Counted from the first letter of the stretch, positions 1-7,399 are shown. The stretch: 14,364 nt of DNA from CAYSLA01 sp964431685 (GCA_964431685.1 CAYSLA010000083.1:1-14364), one strand, 5' to 3'. The notes: generated by a model not told the origin, from the letters alone. Translations and numbers: made by a program.

Positions 1-1567
1 GCGCGGACTCGTATATGTCCATTCCTGTCTGTATGCGCGAGATGTTCCAGTTCTGGTTGAAAGAAGTTATCTTGAGAACCATCTTGTTCTTCTCGGGTGC
101 AAACCGCGCGGTTGCACACACTCGCGACTGATAGGTCTCTTCGGCGTTGACGGGCGGCACAACGATCTCGTATGTCTTATACTGGTTCATGGGTTGCGAT
201 GGCATAACCTCGACTGACCCGCTGACTCTGCCAATCGAGATAACTGGGCCAATCCACCGGCCCTGGTCCGCGTCAGAGACTGGAATAAGCACGGAGCCTT
301 CTTCGGGTGGCGCGTAGGCGTACTGGGGGGCAGTCCAGGTTGTGTAGCGGACGTCCGGGTCAGTCTGCGTTATCACCACATAACCAGCCCTGTCATAAAT
401 GGGCACGTTCTCCAACCGGCTCCAGACCTGAGTATGTGCAGCGAACCGGACGAACGGTTTGAAGTGGTTGGTTGCGTTCGCCGGTGCCAGAACCGAGCCC
501 CTCTCACCTGCTGTAAAGGCAGCGAAACCTGTTGGTCGGCTGGGCGGCGCTGGAGCGTGTATAGCGCTGCCAAGCGGGTAGGGGGCTTTGACGGCAGGGT
601 TTACGGAAGTCGCAGTTGCAGTATAGGTGTCACCAACACTTTTGACGACACATCTTGCCGAAGGGACACTCGTTCGCTTCTCATAGCGATAGTCCCAGCC
701 TGGCCTCATCACCCACACAACATCGCCCTGGCTAAGCGTTTGGGATGAGACGAATCCCACATTATTTCCTGACACTCTTGCCACGCTGCCGATCTTGTCG
801 GGATACGGGACTTCCTCAATATCTTCAGGCGGAATGGCGACTCCAAGATCGCGCATCATCTCTTCCAGATACCTCAGCCTCTCGTCAGTCGGAGGGTGTG
901 AGGAGAATATCTTTGGGGGAGTGCCGCCAGCTTCGTCTTCAAACCGCCGAATTTTTCTCATAGCCAGGAGCAGACCAGCCGGATTCATCCCAGCTTTGAC
1001 GCACAGTTGCACGCCTGCCTCATCGGCTTGCCGTTCATCACCGCGTGAGTACTTCAACTCGTGCATCGTGTTTACGGCGTCAGCCAGGTTGAACCACGAC
1101 TGACTGGCGTTGAGCAGTATGAGCACGACGTCAGTCCAGAGTCGTCGCCGGTTGTGCTTCAAGATGGCATCGAGAGCGTGTCGCTTGTCGCTGTGAACTA
1201 TCTCGTGAGCCAACACACCGACACGTTCGTCTTCACGGAAGGTATTCCACAAACGATCTGTGAAGTAGATGTACCCGGCGGGAATGGAAAAGGCATTCAG
1301 TTGGTCATCGACGATGATTCGGAATGTGTACTCAATCTCTTTGCGGTCGACAAATTGAGCCAGTCTCTGTCCAAGGTCATTGATGTCTTTGGCGATAGCT
1401 TCGTCTTTGGTCAGACTGTACTTTTTCAGGTATTCCTGGTCCAGAGACCTGCCAATCTCCTTTTCTTGCTGAAGGCTGATCGCCCACGATGAAGCAGGGA
1501 CAAGCAGAAATGTCACGAAGAGGGCAAGGGGAACAACGATGCGAAATGCCAACCTGGAGAGTCTCAA
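1..1567 (-). CDS. M48 family zinc metallopeptidase with long C-terminal extension (partial, 3' end off window)
   Basis: The reading frame stays open from 1567 to the left edge (522 codons). Residues about 8-28 form a hydrophobic signal or membrane anchor. The M48 catalytic domain shows the substrate-edge segment NAFSIPAGYIYF, the zinc motif HEIVH at residues 121-125 and the third ligand in ERQAD (E178). This matches BepA/HtpX/Oma1-type gluzincins, which degrade misfolded envelope proteins. After about residue 254 there are at least 270 further residues of unrecognised sequence; the first part (KIGSVARVSGNNVGFV, then LSQGDVVWVMR) resembles a small beta-barrel. The start is TTG, because an in-frame TAG lies five codons upstream and AGGTGG sits 7 nt before the TTG. 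The gene follows the sigma/anti-sigma/Spy-like cluster but has its own promoter. The family is certain; the substrate is unknown. Confidence 0.9.
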   Translation of the reverse strand, partial: MRLSRLAFRIVVPLALFVTFLLVPASSWAISLQQEKEIGRSLDQEYLKKYSLTKDEAIAKDINDLGQRLAQFVDRKEIEYTFRIIVDDQLNAFSIPAGYIYFTDRLWNTFREDERVGVLAHEIVHSDKRHALDAILKHNRRRLWTDVVLILLNASQSWFNLADAVNTMHELKYSRGDERQADEAGVQLCVKAGMNPAGLLLAMRKIRRFEDEAGGTPPKIFSSHPPTDERLRYLEEMMRDLGVAIPPEDIEEVPYPDKIGSVARVSGNNVGFVSSQTLSQGDVVWVMRPGWDYRYEKRTSVPSARCVVKSVGDTYTATATSVNPAVKAPYPLGSAIHAPAPPSRPTGFAAFTAGERGSVLAPANATNHFKPFVRFAAHTQVWSRLENVPIYDRAGYVVITQTDPDVRYTTWTAPQYAYAPPEEGSVLIPVSDADQGRWIGPVISIGRVSGSVEVMPSQPMNQYKTYEIVVPPVNAEETYQSRVCATARFAPEKNKMVLKITSFNQNWNISRIQTGMDIYESA

Positions 1568-1574
1568 CTTATTG

Positions 1575-1580
1575 CCACCT
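1575..1580 (-). promoter_or_regulatory. RBS fixing the TTG start of the M48 peptidase
   Basis: AGGTGG on the minus strand lies 7 nt before TTG 1567-1565. An in-frame stop just upstream leaves no ATG or GTG alternative before the signal sequence. The same AGGTGG precedes the neighbouring Spy-like gene. Confidence 0.7.
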
Positions 1581-1609
1581 GACTACACTGCGCGGTGTTT
1601 ACTTCTGGC

Positions 1610-1639
1610 AGTTTAAGCAATACAGTTCGTTCTTGTCAA
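1610..1639 (-). promoter_or_regulatory. Sigma70-type promoter of the M48 peptidase gene
   Basis: On the minus strand there is a perfect -35 TTGACA (1639-1634), an 18-nt spacer and a -10 TAAACT (1615-1610, 4 of 6). This predicts a transcript start near 1603, about 36 nt before the TTG codon. It suggests that the peptidase can be made independently of the upstream ECF operon. Confidence 0.55.
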
Positions 1640-1682
1640 GCCGAACCGGGCCCTTGGATGTGCGGGGTATAGGCACGCGCTG

Positions 1683-2405
1683 CTATCTGGACCGCCGCTG
1701 TCCGGGGCGTTGTTCGGACCTCACAAACCGCTCGAACTGCTCCCTTGTCAGAGAGTTCCGAATGGTCTGCTGCCGGCTCTTGCTCATAAGAGACAGCCGC
1801 ACCTGCTCGGAGTGAATGCTGGTGATGAGTCGTTTGGCCTCCGACTCGTCCAAGTCATATTCAGAGTAAGCGGTCAGCAGCTTTTGCGACTCCCTGCGCA
1901 ATCTTTCCAGCGTTGTGGCCTCTTCACTTCGAGACTTAGCCAGTCTGTTCATGTGCTCCCGTTCGATACCCAGGCCGCGAAACCTGCGTTCATCCACGGA
2001 CGGGCCGAGCGCCGAGTCCTCCGGGCTCTGATGTTTCCCTCCGCGTCCCATCCGTTTTCTCATCGCCTCAAACTGATCCTGAGACAGTATATTTCGAAGA
2101 GCTATTTGGCTCTCGAAGTGGGTATCAAGCAGGGTCTGTTGCGCTGCGTTGATCCTGCGGAGCAACGTGCTGGCCTTCTCGTCGTCGAGTTCGTAGACAG
2201 CATACACCTGAGCTAGTTCGCGTCGCGCCCGTGAAATGTCTCCTCGAGCACGTTCGGTCTCCTTTCGCGTTTCCTCAGCCATCGATTTCAACTGCGACTG
2301 CTGGCCCGGTGACAGGCCGGGGAGACGCTGCTGCGCAAGACAGGCAGAGGCCGACAGAACTAAGACCACTATTGCCAGAAAGGCGTTTTGAACCAACCGA
2401 GTCAT
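1683..2405 (-). CDS. Secreted Spy/CpxP-like protein with two tandem LTxxQ-type halves
   Basis: This is a 240-residue protein with an N-terminal signal peptide; cleavage is likely after CLA at 22-24, and a lipobox reading at C22 is weaker. The mature part is highly charged and helical. It consists of two homologous halves, about 30-118 and 142-232. Each has an acidic turn (YAVYELDDEKA and YSEYDLDESEA) and ends in an LTxxQ-like motif (LSQDQFEAM and LTREQFERF). The Spy/CpxP/ZraP/CnrX group are periplasmic chaperones or metal/stress sensors, usually a single such unit. The ATG lies 7 nt after the anti-sigma stop, and the AGGTGG ribosome site overlaps that stop, indicating coupling. Its place behind an ECF sigma/anti-sigma pair suggests a sensor or adaptor role, as CnrX has in CnrYXH. 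That is inference; the usual metal-ligand pattern was not evident. Confidence 0.75.
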   Translation of the reverse strand: MTRLVQNAFLAIVVLVLSASACLAQQRLPGLSPGQQSQLKSMAEETRKETERARGDISRARRELAQVYAVYELDDEKASTLLRRINAAQQTLLDTHFESQIALRNILSQDQFEAMRKRMGRGGKHQSPEDSALGPSVDERRFRGLGIEREHMNRLAKSRSEEATTLERLRRESQKLLTAYSEYDLDESEAKRLITSIHSEQVRLSLMSKSRQQTIRNSLTREQFERFVRSEQRPGQRRSR

Positions 2406-2412
2406 ATTCCAC

Positions 2413-2877
2413 CTACATGTCGTCGATGAAGCTTACAAGTTCACTGGTGTGAGTGCCCACGGGATCATCGGACCACTGCACCAGCATTCCAGTCTGGACA
2501 CCGTCAGGCTTTGTTGTGTGTCCCGCGCCATTTGAGAAGAGCGAAAAGAGGGAGTAAGCCAGCACAATCAGCACGGTTGCGAGTGCGGCAAATCTGTAGA
2601 ATGGAGCCAATGCCGCGGCCACCCGTGTGCGTCCAAAGTCTCGAAAGAGCCTGGGGCGTGTTCTTGCCCGGATCAGCGCCCAAACATCGTTTTCCGGCGA
2701 AACCATTGGAACGGATCCCAATCGAGCCACAAGGTCGAGCTCTCCCTGAACCAGCGCGGCACATTCAGGGCACTCGGCCAAATGGGCTCTTACGGCCTTC
2801 ATCTCATCCGATGTCAGGCTCTTCTGAGCGTAGTCGAGTAGATTCGGCTGTATCTCGTCGCAATTCGTCTTCATCAC
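2413..2877 (-). CDS. Membrane-anchored zinc-finger anti-sigma factor
   Basis: The 154-residue protein has a cytoplasmic N-terminal ZAS-type motif, H32xxxC36xxC39 (HLAECPEC) with an earlier C6. A single membrane span follows (about 94-114, FAALATVLIVLAYSLFSLF), then a short periplasmic tail of about 40 residues. This is the standard layout of anti-sigma factors that hold an ECF sigma factor at the membrane. It directly follows and overlaps the sigma gene by 74 nt in another frame. The start is GTG 2877 or the adjacent ATG 2874; AGGAAG lies 6 or 9 nt upstream. The short periplasmic tail could meet the Spy-like protein encoded next. Function is well supported; the signal is unknown. Confidence 0.88.
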   Translation of the reverse strand: MMKTNCDEIQPNLLDYAQKSLTSDEMKAVRAHLAECPECAALVQGELDLVARLGSVPMVSPENDVWALIRARTRPRLFRDFGRTRVAAALAPFYRFAALATVLIVLAYSLFSLFSNGAGHTTKPDGVQTGMLVQWSDDPVGTHTSELVSFIDDM

Positions 2878-3484
2878 ACACCGCTTCCTGCTCTACCAGC
2901 AGTCTCTTCAGTCGTTGTCTTGCTCTAAAGAGTCTTACCTTCAAGTTCTCTCTCGCGATGCCGGTTATTCCCGACACCTCATCATAGTCCAATCCCTGAA
3001 GATGATACAGAACCACCAGGCTTCTATCTTCTTCCGAGAGCATCATCACAGCTCGCTGCAAGACGGCCTGCTCTTCCGCGCGGATCGCAGATTGCAGAGG
3101 GTCGTTGAGGTCACCACTCCTAACGTTTGCCAGGTCACATTCCGACGGAACATCTTCAATCTGAATCTCAGGTCTAATCATTCGTGACCTGAGAAAGTCC
3201 TTGGCAGTGTTCGATACTATTCGAAACAGCCATGTTGTGAACTTGCTGCGGCCCCGAAAACCGCGGGCGCCGCGCCACACTTTGACGAACACCTCCGCAA
3301 GTGCTTCCTCCGCGTCTTCCTTGCTGCTCAACATACGATAGAGCATGTTGTAGACAGGACGCTGGTAACGCGCAAAAATCAGGCGTAGCCCTTCATGGTC
3401 TCCTCGTCTACAGTCATCGAGAAGCTCTTCGCTAGTCTTCGTAAACTCGATGTCCACAAGCTCCAACTCAAAGCTCCAGTTCAC
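2804..3484 (-). CDS. ECF-family RNA polymerase sigma factor
   Basis: The 226-residue protein has sigma region 2 at about 20-100, including the DAEEALAEVFVKVWR core-binding/-10 helix and FTTWLFRIVSNTAKDFLR. Region 4 lies at about 140-195, with LSEEDRSLVVLYHLQGLDYDEV followed by the helix-turn-helix GIARENLKVRLFRARQRL. It would direct RNA polymerase to GAAAC/CGTC-type promoters, and such a site lies just upstream. The last 24 codons overlap the anti-sigma gene and look like an unstructured tail. The start is taken as GTG 3484; GTG at 3457 is an alternative, and neither has a strong Shine-Dalgarno. It is the first gene of the sigma/anti-sigma/Spy-like cluster. Confidence 0.93.
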   Translation of the reverse strand: MNWSFELELVDIEFTKTSEELLDDCRRGDHEGLRLIFARYQRPVYNMLYRMLSSKEDAEEALAEVFVKVWRGARGFRGRSKFTTWLFRIVSNTAKDFLRSRMIRPEIQIEDVPSECDLANVRSGDLNDPLQSAIRAEEQAVLQRAVMMLSEEDRSLVVLYHLQGLDYDEVSGITGIARENLKVRLFRARQRLKRLLVEQEAVCDEDELRRDTAESTRLRSEEPDIG

Positions 3485-3503
3485 AAATGCCCACGCCTAC
3501 TCT

Positions 3504-3532
3504 AATAGACGGCACAAACCGCCTTCGGTTTC
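3504..3532 (-). promoter_or_regulatory. Candidate autoregulatory ECF promoter of the sigma operon
   Basis: On the minus strand, GAAAC (3532-3528), a 16-nt spacer and CGTCTA (3511-3506) match the general ECF promoter form, an AAC-containing -35 and a CGTC-type -10. The predicted start near 3499 is about 15 nt before the GTG start codon. The spacer holds the perfect dyad AAACCG-CCTT-CGGTTT (3516-3531). Confidence 0.6.
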
Positions 3533-3554
3533 AGGGTAGATGTCTGTCTATCAG

Positions 3555-3604
3555 CAACAAAACAGGGCCAGACCGACGGTATCTGTGGCCCGACGGTCCG
3601 GCCC
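3555..3604 (-). terminator. Intrinsic terminator after the YHS-protein gene
   Basis: An 11-bp GC-rich stem with one G-U pair (arms 3594-3604 and 3565-3575) and an 18-nt loop is followed on the minus strand by TGTTTTGTT. It lies about 70 nt past the YHS stop codon and just before the ECF promoter, so it separates the two minus-strand transcription units. Confidence 0.65.
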
Positions 3605-3674
3605 GCACTCTTCATATAGACTCACGGAACACGCAACGGGGGTGCACGGCACAGCCGTTGCCGCTGCGCAATGG

Positions 3675-4268
3675 CTACTTCTTGATGTATTTCTCAGGGT
3701 CTTTGTCAAACGCCGTCTTGCAGCTACGGCAGCAGAAGTAGTAGGTCTTGCCCTTGTACACGGATTTCCCGTAGGCCTTAGAAACGTCGGCTATCTTCTC
3801 TTTCATGACAGGACAGACTGCCGAAACGGGCTTGTTTGCAGGCTTTGCCACGTACTTCTGTGGGTCCTTGTCGAACTTCGCTTTCGCGGCAGCATTGGCA
3901 AAGCAGTAGGTCTTGCCGTTGTAGACAGACTTCACCAGCGTTTTCGACGACTTCGAGATTCGCTTGCCCGTTACTGGGCAGACGCACTGGTCGGACTTGC
4001 TGGCAGATTTCGTCGTATACTTGGCGGGGTCCTTGTCAAACTTGGCCTTGCACGCTGCGCTGCAGAACGTAAATGTAGCCCCGTTCCTGACGGACTTGGG
4101 GGCCGTGGCCGTGTTGGTCACATCGGCTCTATCAACGGGGCACTTGACCTTAGCTACGGGCTTGTGAGGCAGTTTGCACGTACCGCCTGAGCACTGGCTC
4201 CACACTGCGGATGCAAATACGCTCAATACCAGACTAGCAACAGCCAGAGTGAGAATTCGTGTCTTCAT
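3675..4268 (-). CDS. Secreted protein with three YHS metal-binding domains
   Basis: The 197-residue protein has a signal peptide (about 1-25). CSGGTC (C26, C31) follows, then three YHS repeats that each end in an FDKDPxKY motif: about 43-84, 97-139 and 152-194. Repeats 1 and 3 carry CPV plus a second cysteine cluster (FCSAAC at 68-73; FCCRSC at 178-183). Repeat 2 has CPVTG but reads FANAAAKAKF, with only C122 left. YHS domains are short treble-clef-like units found in copper and heavy-metal proteins. The start is ATG 4268, with AAAGGA 7 nt upstream; a longer frame to 4334 has no signal peptide at its N-terminus. It lies 85 nt after the URO-D gene and may be cotranscribed with it. A periplasmic metal chaperone or sink is the likely role; the metal is unknown. 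Confidence 0.85.
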   Translation of the reverse strand: MKTRILTLAVASLVLSVFASAVWSQCSGGTCKLPHKPVAKVKCPVDRADVTNTATAPKSVRNGATFTFCSAACKAKFDKDPAKYTTKSASKSDQCVCPVTGKRISKSSKTLVKSVYNGKTYCFANAAAKAKFDKDPQKYVAKPANKPVSAVCPVMKEKIADVSKAYGKSVYKGKTYYFCCRSCKTAFDKDPEKYIKK

Positions 4269-4288
4269 CGTTGTTCCTTTCGATTGCC

Positions 4289-4307
4289 GCGCCAGATGTT
4301 TTGGCGC
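4289..4307 (-). other. Stem-loop in the leader of the YHS gene
   Basis: GCGCCA and TGGCGC form a perfect 6-bp stem around a 7-nt loop, ending about 20 nt before the ATG. No U tract follows, so it is not an intrinsic terminator. It may be an RNA-processing or stability element between the URO-D and YHS genes. Confidence 0.35.
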
Positions 4308-4353
4308 ACGTCCCAGCCAGTCTGCAACGATCACGGCTAACTCAGACTATCGG

Positions 4354-5439
4354 CTAGGCGAGAAGCTGAGATACGGCTTCAACTCGCCCGAAGTCTGCGT
4401 TTGGTGGAACGTTGTCAGACATACCAACTATGAAACGTCTTGTGCCCCTGAGAGGCAGCACGACTTGTTGAATATACGTTTCGAAGTCCTTTGCCGTTCC
4501 CCCCTCGTCGCACACCAGCACAGAAGGAATGCCGCCCTGCAGAGTAACTTCTCCCTGCAGTGCGTCAATAGCATCGCGAAGAGACACCTCTGCCATAGGA
4601 TGGGTTACGATAGCCTCTACCTGATCCAGTCCGCAACCTGGGACGTGGGGCAGCAAAGTCTGAGTCCGCCCGCACCAATGCCCGGCAAATAGCTTCTTCT
4701 TCGCCGCGAAGATTTCTTTGGCGCGACGATAGAATGGGACCGCATACTCCGCGAAGATGCCGGGAGACAGCATCGTGCCGTCCATATTATCTCCAGTAGA
4801 GACAATATCCGCGGGCGTTTCCGCAAGAATCGAGTACGCCCGGAGATAGGACTCGGTGTAAACCGCGAGCAATCGGTCGACCTCATCCCGGTAGTCGCTC
4901 CACAGGTAGTAGCCATTGATGTATCCCGCGTCGGTCTTGGCGAACTGGATGAACGGAACGCACAGACTGAAATGAAGCACCACTCCGTCATCACCGGTTT
5001 CCGAGAGCGCCTGACGGGCAGGCTCAGGGTTAAAAGAGTATTGCGTCCCCTCCGCAATGTAGGTTGCGATCTTCAGGCTTTCGAGATCCTTGACGAAGTG
5101 TTCCACCACACAGCCGCTGCGCGTGGATCTTTCACCAGGCTTGGTCACTGAACGCACCGTGCCCAACGGTGTGTTGATCTCATGTATGGTGTTCGGACCG
5201 TCCGTGAACACTCTGTCCACAATAGTCTTTTCGCGCACGGGCGACAGGCCCTCGACGCGGTTCCATATTGTCCCACCTATTGCTCGAACGATGTCGTTGC
5301 GGGACATCCCACGGTACTTTGCGGGCAGTGTACCCTCCGCCGTGTTGACGGCCAGCCAGTAGTCAAAATTGGGGGCCCAGGGCAACGCGTCAACGTGTTC
5401 GCCTCTAATGGCTGCCAGATAGGTCTCTCTCTTGGTCAA
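4354..5439 (-). CDS. Uroporphyrinogen decarboxylase superfamily protein (methyltransferase-like)
   Basis: The 361-residue protein opens with the family signature MTKRETYLAAIRGE, near the usual URO-D superfamily length. It carries STGDNMDGTMLSP (214-226), HWCG (H254, C256) and LQGGIP (300-305). True HemE normally has an N-terminal arginine cluster for substrate carboxylates, which I do not see. The HxC motif with a later cysteine (C310) recalls the zinc site of MtaA/MtbA-type cobalamin methyltransferases, so a methyl-transfer or unknown catabolic role is more likely than haem synthesis. The TTG start is supported by GGAGG 8 nt upstream. It follows the alpha/beta hydrolase gene by 26 nt, so the two are probably one operon. 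The family is sure; the reaction is not. Confidence 0.88.
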   Translation of the reverse strand: MTKRETYLAAIRGEHVDALPWAPNFDYWLAVNTAEGTLPAKYRGMSRNDIVRAIGGTIWNRVEGLSPVREKTIVDRVFTDGPNTIHEINTPLGTVRSVTKPGERSTRSGCVVEHFVKDLESLKIATYIAEGTQYSFNPEPARQALSETGDDGVVLHFSLCVPFIQFAKTDAGYINGYYLWSDYRDEVDRLLAVYTESYLRAYSILAETPADIVSTGDNMDGTMLSPGIFAEYAVPFYRRAKEIFAAKKKLFAGHWCGRTQTLLPHVPGCGLDQVEAIVTHPMAEVSLRDAIDALQGEVTLQGGIPSVLVCDEGGTAKDFETYIQQVVLPLRGTRRFIVGMSDNVPPNADFGRVEAVSQLLA

Positions 5440-5447
5440 CGGTCAGT

Positions 5448-5452
5448 CCTCC
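5448..5452 (-). promoter_or_regulatory. RBS fixing the TTG start of the URO-D gene
   Basis: GGAGG on the minus strand, 8 nt before TTG 5439-5437. The encoded MTKRET start is the family's usual N-terminus. Confidence 0.75.
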
Positions 5453-5465
5453 AGCACGTCAGCAG

Positions 5466-7391
5466 CTACAGGTCAAGATGTTGTAGCAAACCGGGAAATA
5501 CAGCGTCGCGGATGCCATGCTCGTCATAGTGTCGACTACGCAACCAGGCTGAGTACTTCTCGTCACCCGAAGGACACTCGACACTGGCAATTCGATCGTC
5601 CAGCAGCGCTGCCAGCTTGGGATAGAGTGAGTACCTGCCTTCAGCAAATACCCGGACTGCATCCGGCAGAATCTTCGGCCAGCACTTCAGCATATCAAGT
5701 GCGCGGACTACATCATACGTTCTTAGTGCGGCGATAGAATCACCCAGCCAGATAAGGTCGTCGTTGAACTTGTGAATGACGCCGTAGAACGCCCTGGGTT
5801 TGCAGTGGTTCAGCGGATTCGGGCGCATTGCCCCTACACCAGTCGGTTCGAAGACCATCACGGCCGCTCCGGCCTCACACGTCTTCCTGATCCATTGCAT
5901 TCTTGCCTGCAGAGAATCGGTGCCCTCGTCCCACAGCGCCATAACCACGGGCAAGTCCTTTCCCGCGTGAGATGCGGAGCGGAACATCAGGGCGTGATTG
6001 AACAAGCCTTCCTGCGACCACCAGATGGCAGCCTGAACGTCAAAACCGTTCGTGCCCTCCGCAAAGTAGAACCGCGGGTTGAGCTCGCACGGCTTGCGGT
6101 CCGCAAAAACCTTCTCTCTCAACCACGCAAGTCCACCGTCTCCCACTTTCTGGGACAGCTCCGCCTGGCGCTGAGACTCCACCTCCCTTAGCCGTTCCAG
6201 GTTCTCGTCAAACACGAACCGGGCGTCAGGGTAGTCAGCGCGCACCTGTCCACTTGAAGTGCACCAGAGATCACTTGGTGCAATCGCTTGTATGCGGTCA
6301 CTGTCAACCTCTACCGCCGCACCCAGCAGATGTCTGGAGAAGAAAGCCGCGGCTGCTCTGGCCAGCAGCGGAGTGTAGTGGTGTACGGAGTCGTCCTCAA
6401 CAAGATCGACACAGTCCTCTTTGCCGAATAGACCCCACAGCCTCCTGCTTCGCTCTACAGTACGTCTGGTGCCTTCTATCGGGAAGAAGTCATACTTCAC
6501 CGCCAGGACCCGAACGGGCTTAGGGGCCATAGCCAGCAGTATGTCTTCGTGGTCGAGACCGAGTAAGGTCACTCCCGGCCATATCTGCTCCGCATCCTGA
6601 GCGCCACCCGAATACATGTATGTCTGCCGGTTCATCACAAATGTCGCAGGAGCAGCGGCGGCGACACGTGGATCAGCGAGCATCATCATCGACGACTGCG
6701 TCCCGCCACCCGAGCTGCCGGTGACGCCTATTCTGTGAGGATCGACTTCAGGACGCGAGATCAAATAGTCCATGCCGCGCATTGTGTCGTGAAGAAAATA
6801 GCGTCCAATTGCATCTCCCAGCGGCAGGCACTGGCTTCCGGCGTAGTCGTGTTCGTAGGTGCCCCATCCGACAGTTGTGGTTCCACTGCCAGGGTCGAAG
6901 TAACTGAGTCTTTCCCCCTGGCCAACCGGGTCCTGTGCGAGCACAATAAGTCCGGCGGCAGCCAAATGCCTGCAGACAACCTGATAGCCGGGATTGTGCT
7001 TAGCATCCTGGGCGTGGCCACAGGGAAACAGCACAGCCGCGGTCGGCTTATTGATGCCCGCAGGCAGGTAGAGGTTTGCTGTAACGTATACACTTGGCCG
7101 AGCCTCAAACACGATCTTCTCAATCGTCAGTCCGTCGAACTTCAGGACTCCAACTACTCGCGCATTAAGAGACGCGTCTGACGACGGCATCCCGCCAAGA
7201 GAATCCACAAAACACCTGCGCATGAACGACTGGCGCCGGACGACGTCGTCTTGTGTCTTGAGCTCATCTCTCGCAGAGTCTCCGGCCGCGAACCACGCCT
7301 CGGAACGAGAGTACACGTGTGTCTTCAACTGGTCGCGAACATCGTATAGATAGGGAAACGGCCCCAGCGCTTCAAGTTCAGATATGTCCAC
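5466..7391 (-). CDS. Two-domain alpha/beta hydrolase (acetylxylan esterase/dienelactone hydrolase-like)
   Basis: The 641-residue protein has an N-terminal cap, then an alpha/beta hydrolase domain (about 90-370). It shows the oxyanion-side strand AAVLFPCGHAQDAK, VGQGERL, and the nucleophile elbow GVTGSSGGG with S227. Likely partners are D301 (KYDFF) and H337 or H338 (DSVHHYT). These fit esterases acting on acylated sugars or lactones. Residues about 450-641 look like a second hydrolase half (LPVVMALWDEGTDS, AAVMVFEPTGVGAM) without a G-x-S-x-G motif, so probably inactive. No signal peptide is evident. The frame stays open upstream into the 100-N gap, but AGGAGG 8 nt before GTG 7391 and a nearby -10 box mark the start. 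It heads the operon with the URO-D gene. Substrate unknown. Confidence 0.85.
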   Translation of the reverse strand: MDISELEALGPFPYLYDVRDQLKTHVYSRSEAWFAAGDSARDELKTQDDVVRRQSFMRRCFVDSLGGMPSSDASLNARVVGVLKFDGLTIEKIVFEARPSVYVTANLYLPAGINKPTAAVLFPCGHAQDAKHNPGYQVVCRHLAAAGLIVLAQDPVGQGERLSYFDPGSGTTTVGWGTYEHDYAGSQCLPLGDAIGRYFLHDTMRGMDYLISRPEVDPHRIGVTGSSGGGTQSSMMMLADPRVAAAAPATFVMNRQTYMYSGGAQDAEQIWPGVTLLGLDHEDILLAMAPKPVRVLAVKYDFFPIEGTRRTVERSRRLWGLFGKEDCVDLVEDDSVHHYTPLLARAAAAFFSRHLLGAAVEVDSDRIQAIAPSDLWCTSSGQVRADYPDARFVFDENLERLREVESQRQAELSQKVGDGGLAWLREKVFADRKPCELNPRFYFAEGTNGFDVQAAIWWSQEGLFNHALMFRSASHAGKDLPVVMALWDEGTDSLQARMQWIRKTCEAGAAVMVFEPTGVGAMRPNPLNHCKPRAFYGVIHKFNDDLIWLGDSIAALRTYDVVRALDMLKCWPKILPDAVRVFAEGRYSLYPKLAALLDDRIASVECPSGDEKYSAWLRSRHYDEHGIRDAVFPGLLQHLDL

Positions 7392-7399
7392 TACGGTTG

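Noticed and set aside
434..1492. Plus-strand open frames over the first 1.5 kb.
   Set aside because: They are antisense to a continuous M48 peptidase frame with a clear HEIVH motif, and they show no recognisable domains.
4289..4307. Hairpin between URO-D and YHS genes as an intrinsic terminator.
   Set aside because: The stem is followed by GGCAATCGAAAGG, with no U tract, so it was kept only as a leader stem-loop.
4354..5439. Assignment as HemE, true uroporphyrinogen decarboxylase.
   Set aside because: The N-terminal substrate-binding arginine pattern of HemE is not visible, and the HxC motif and operon context fit other superfamily members better.
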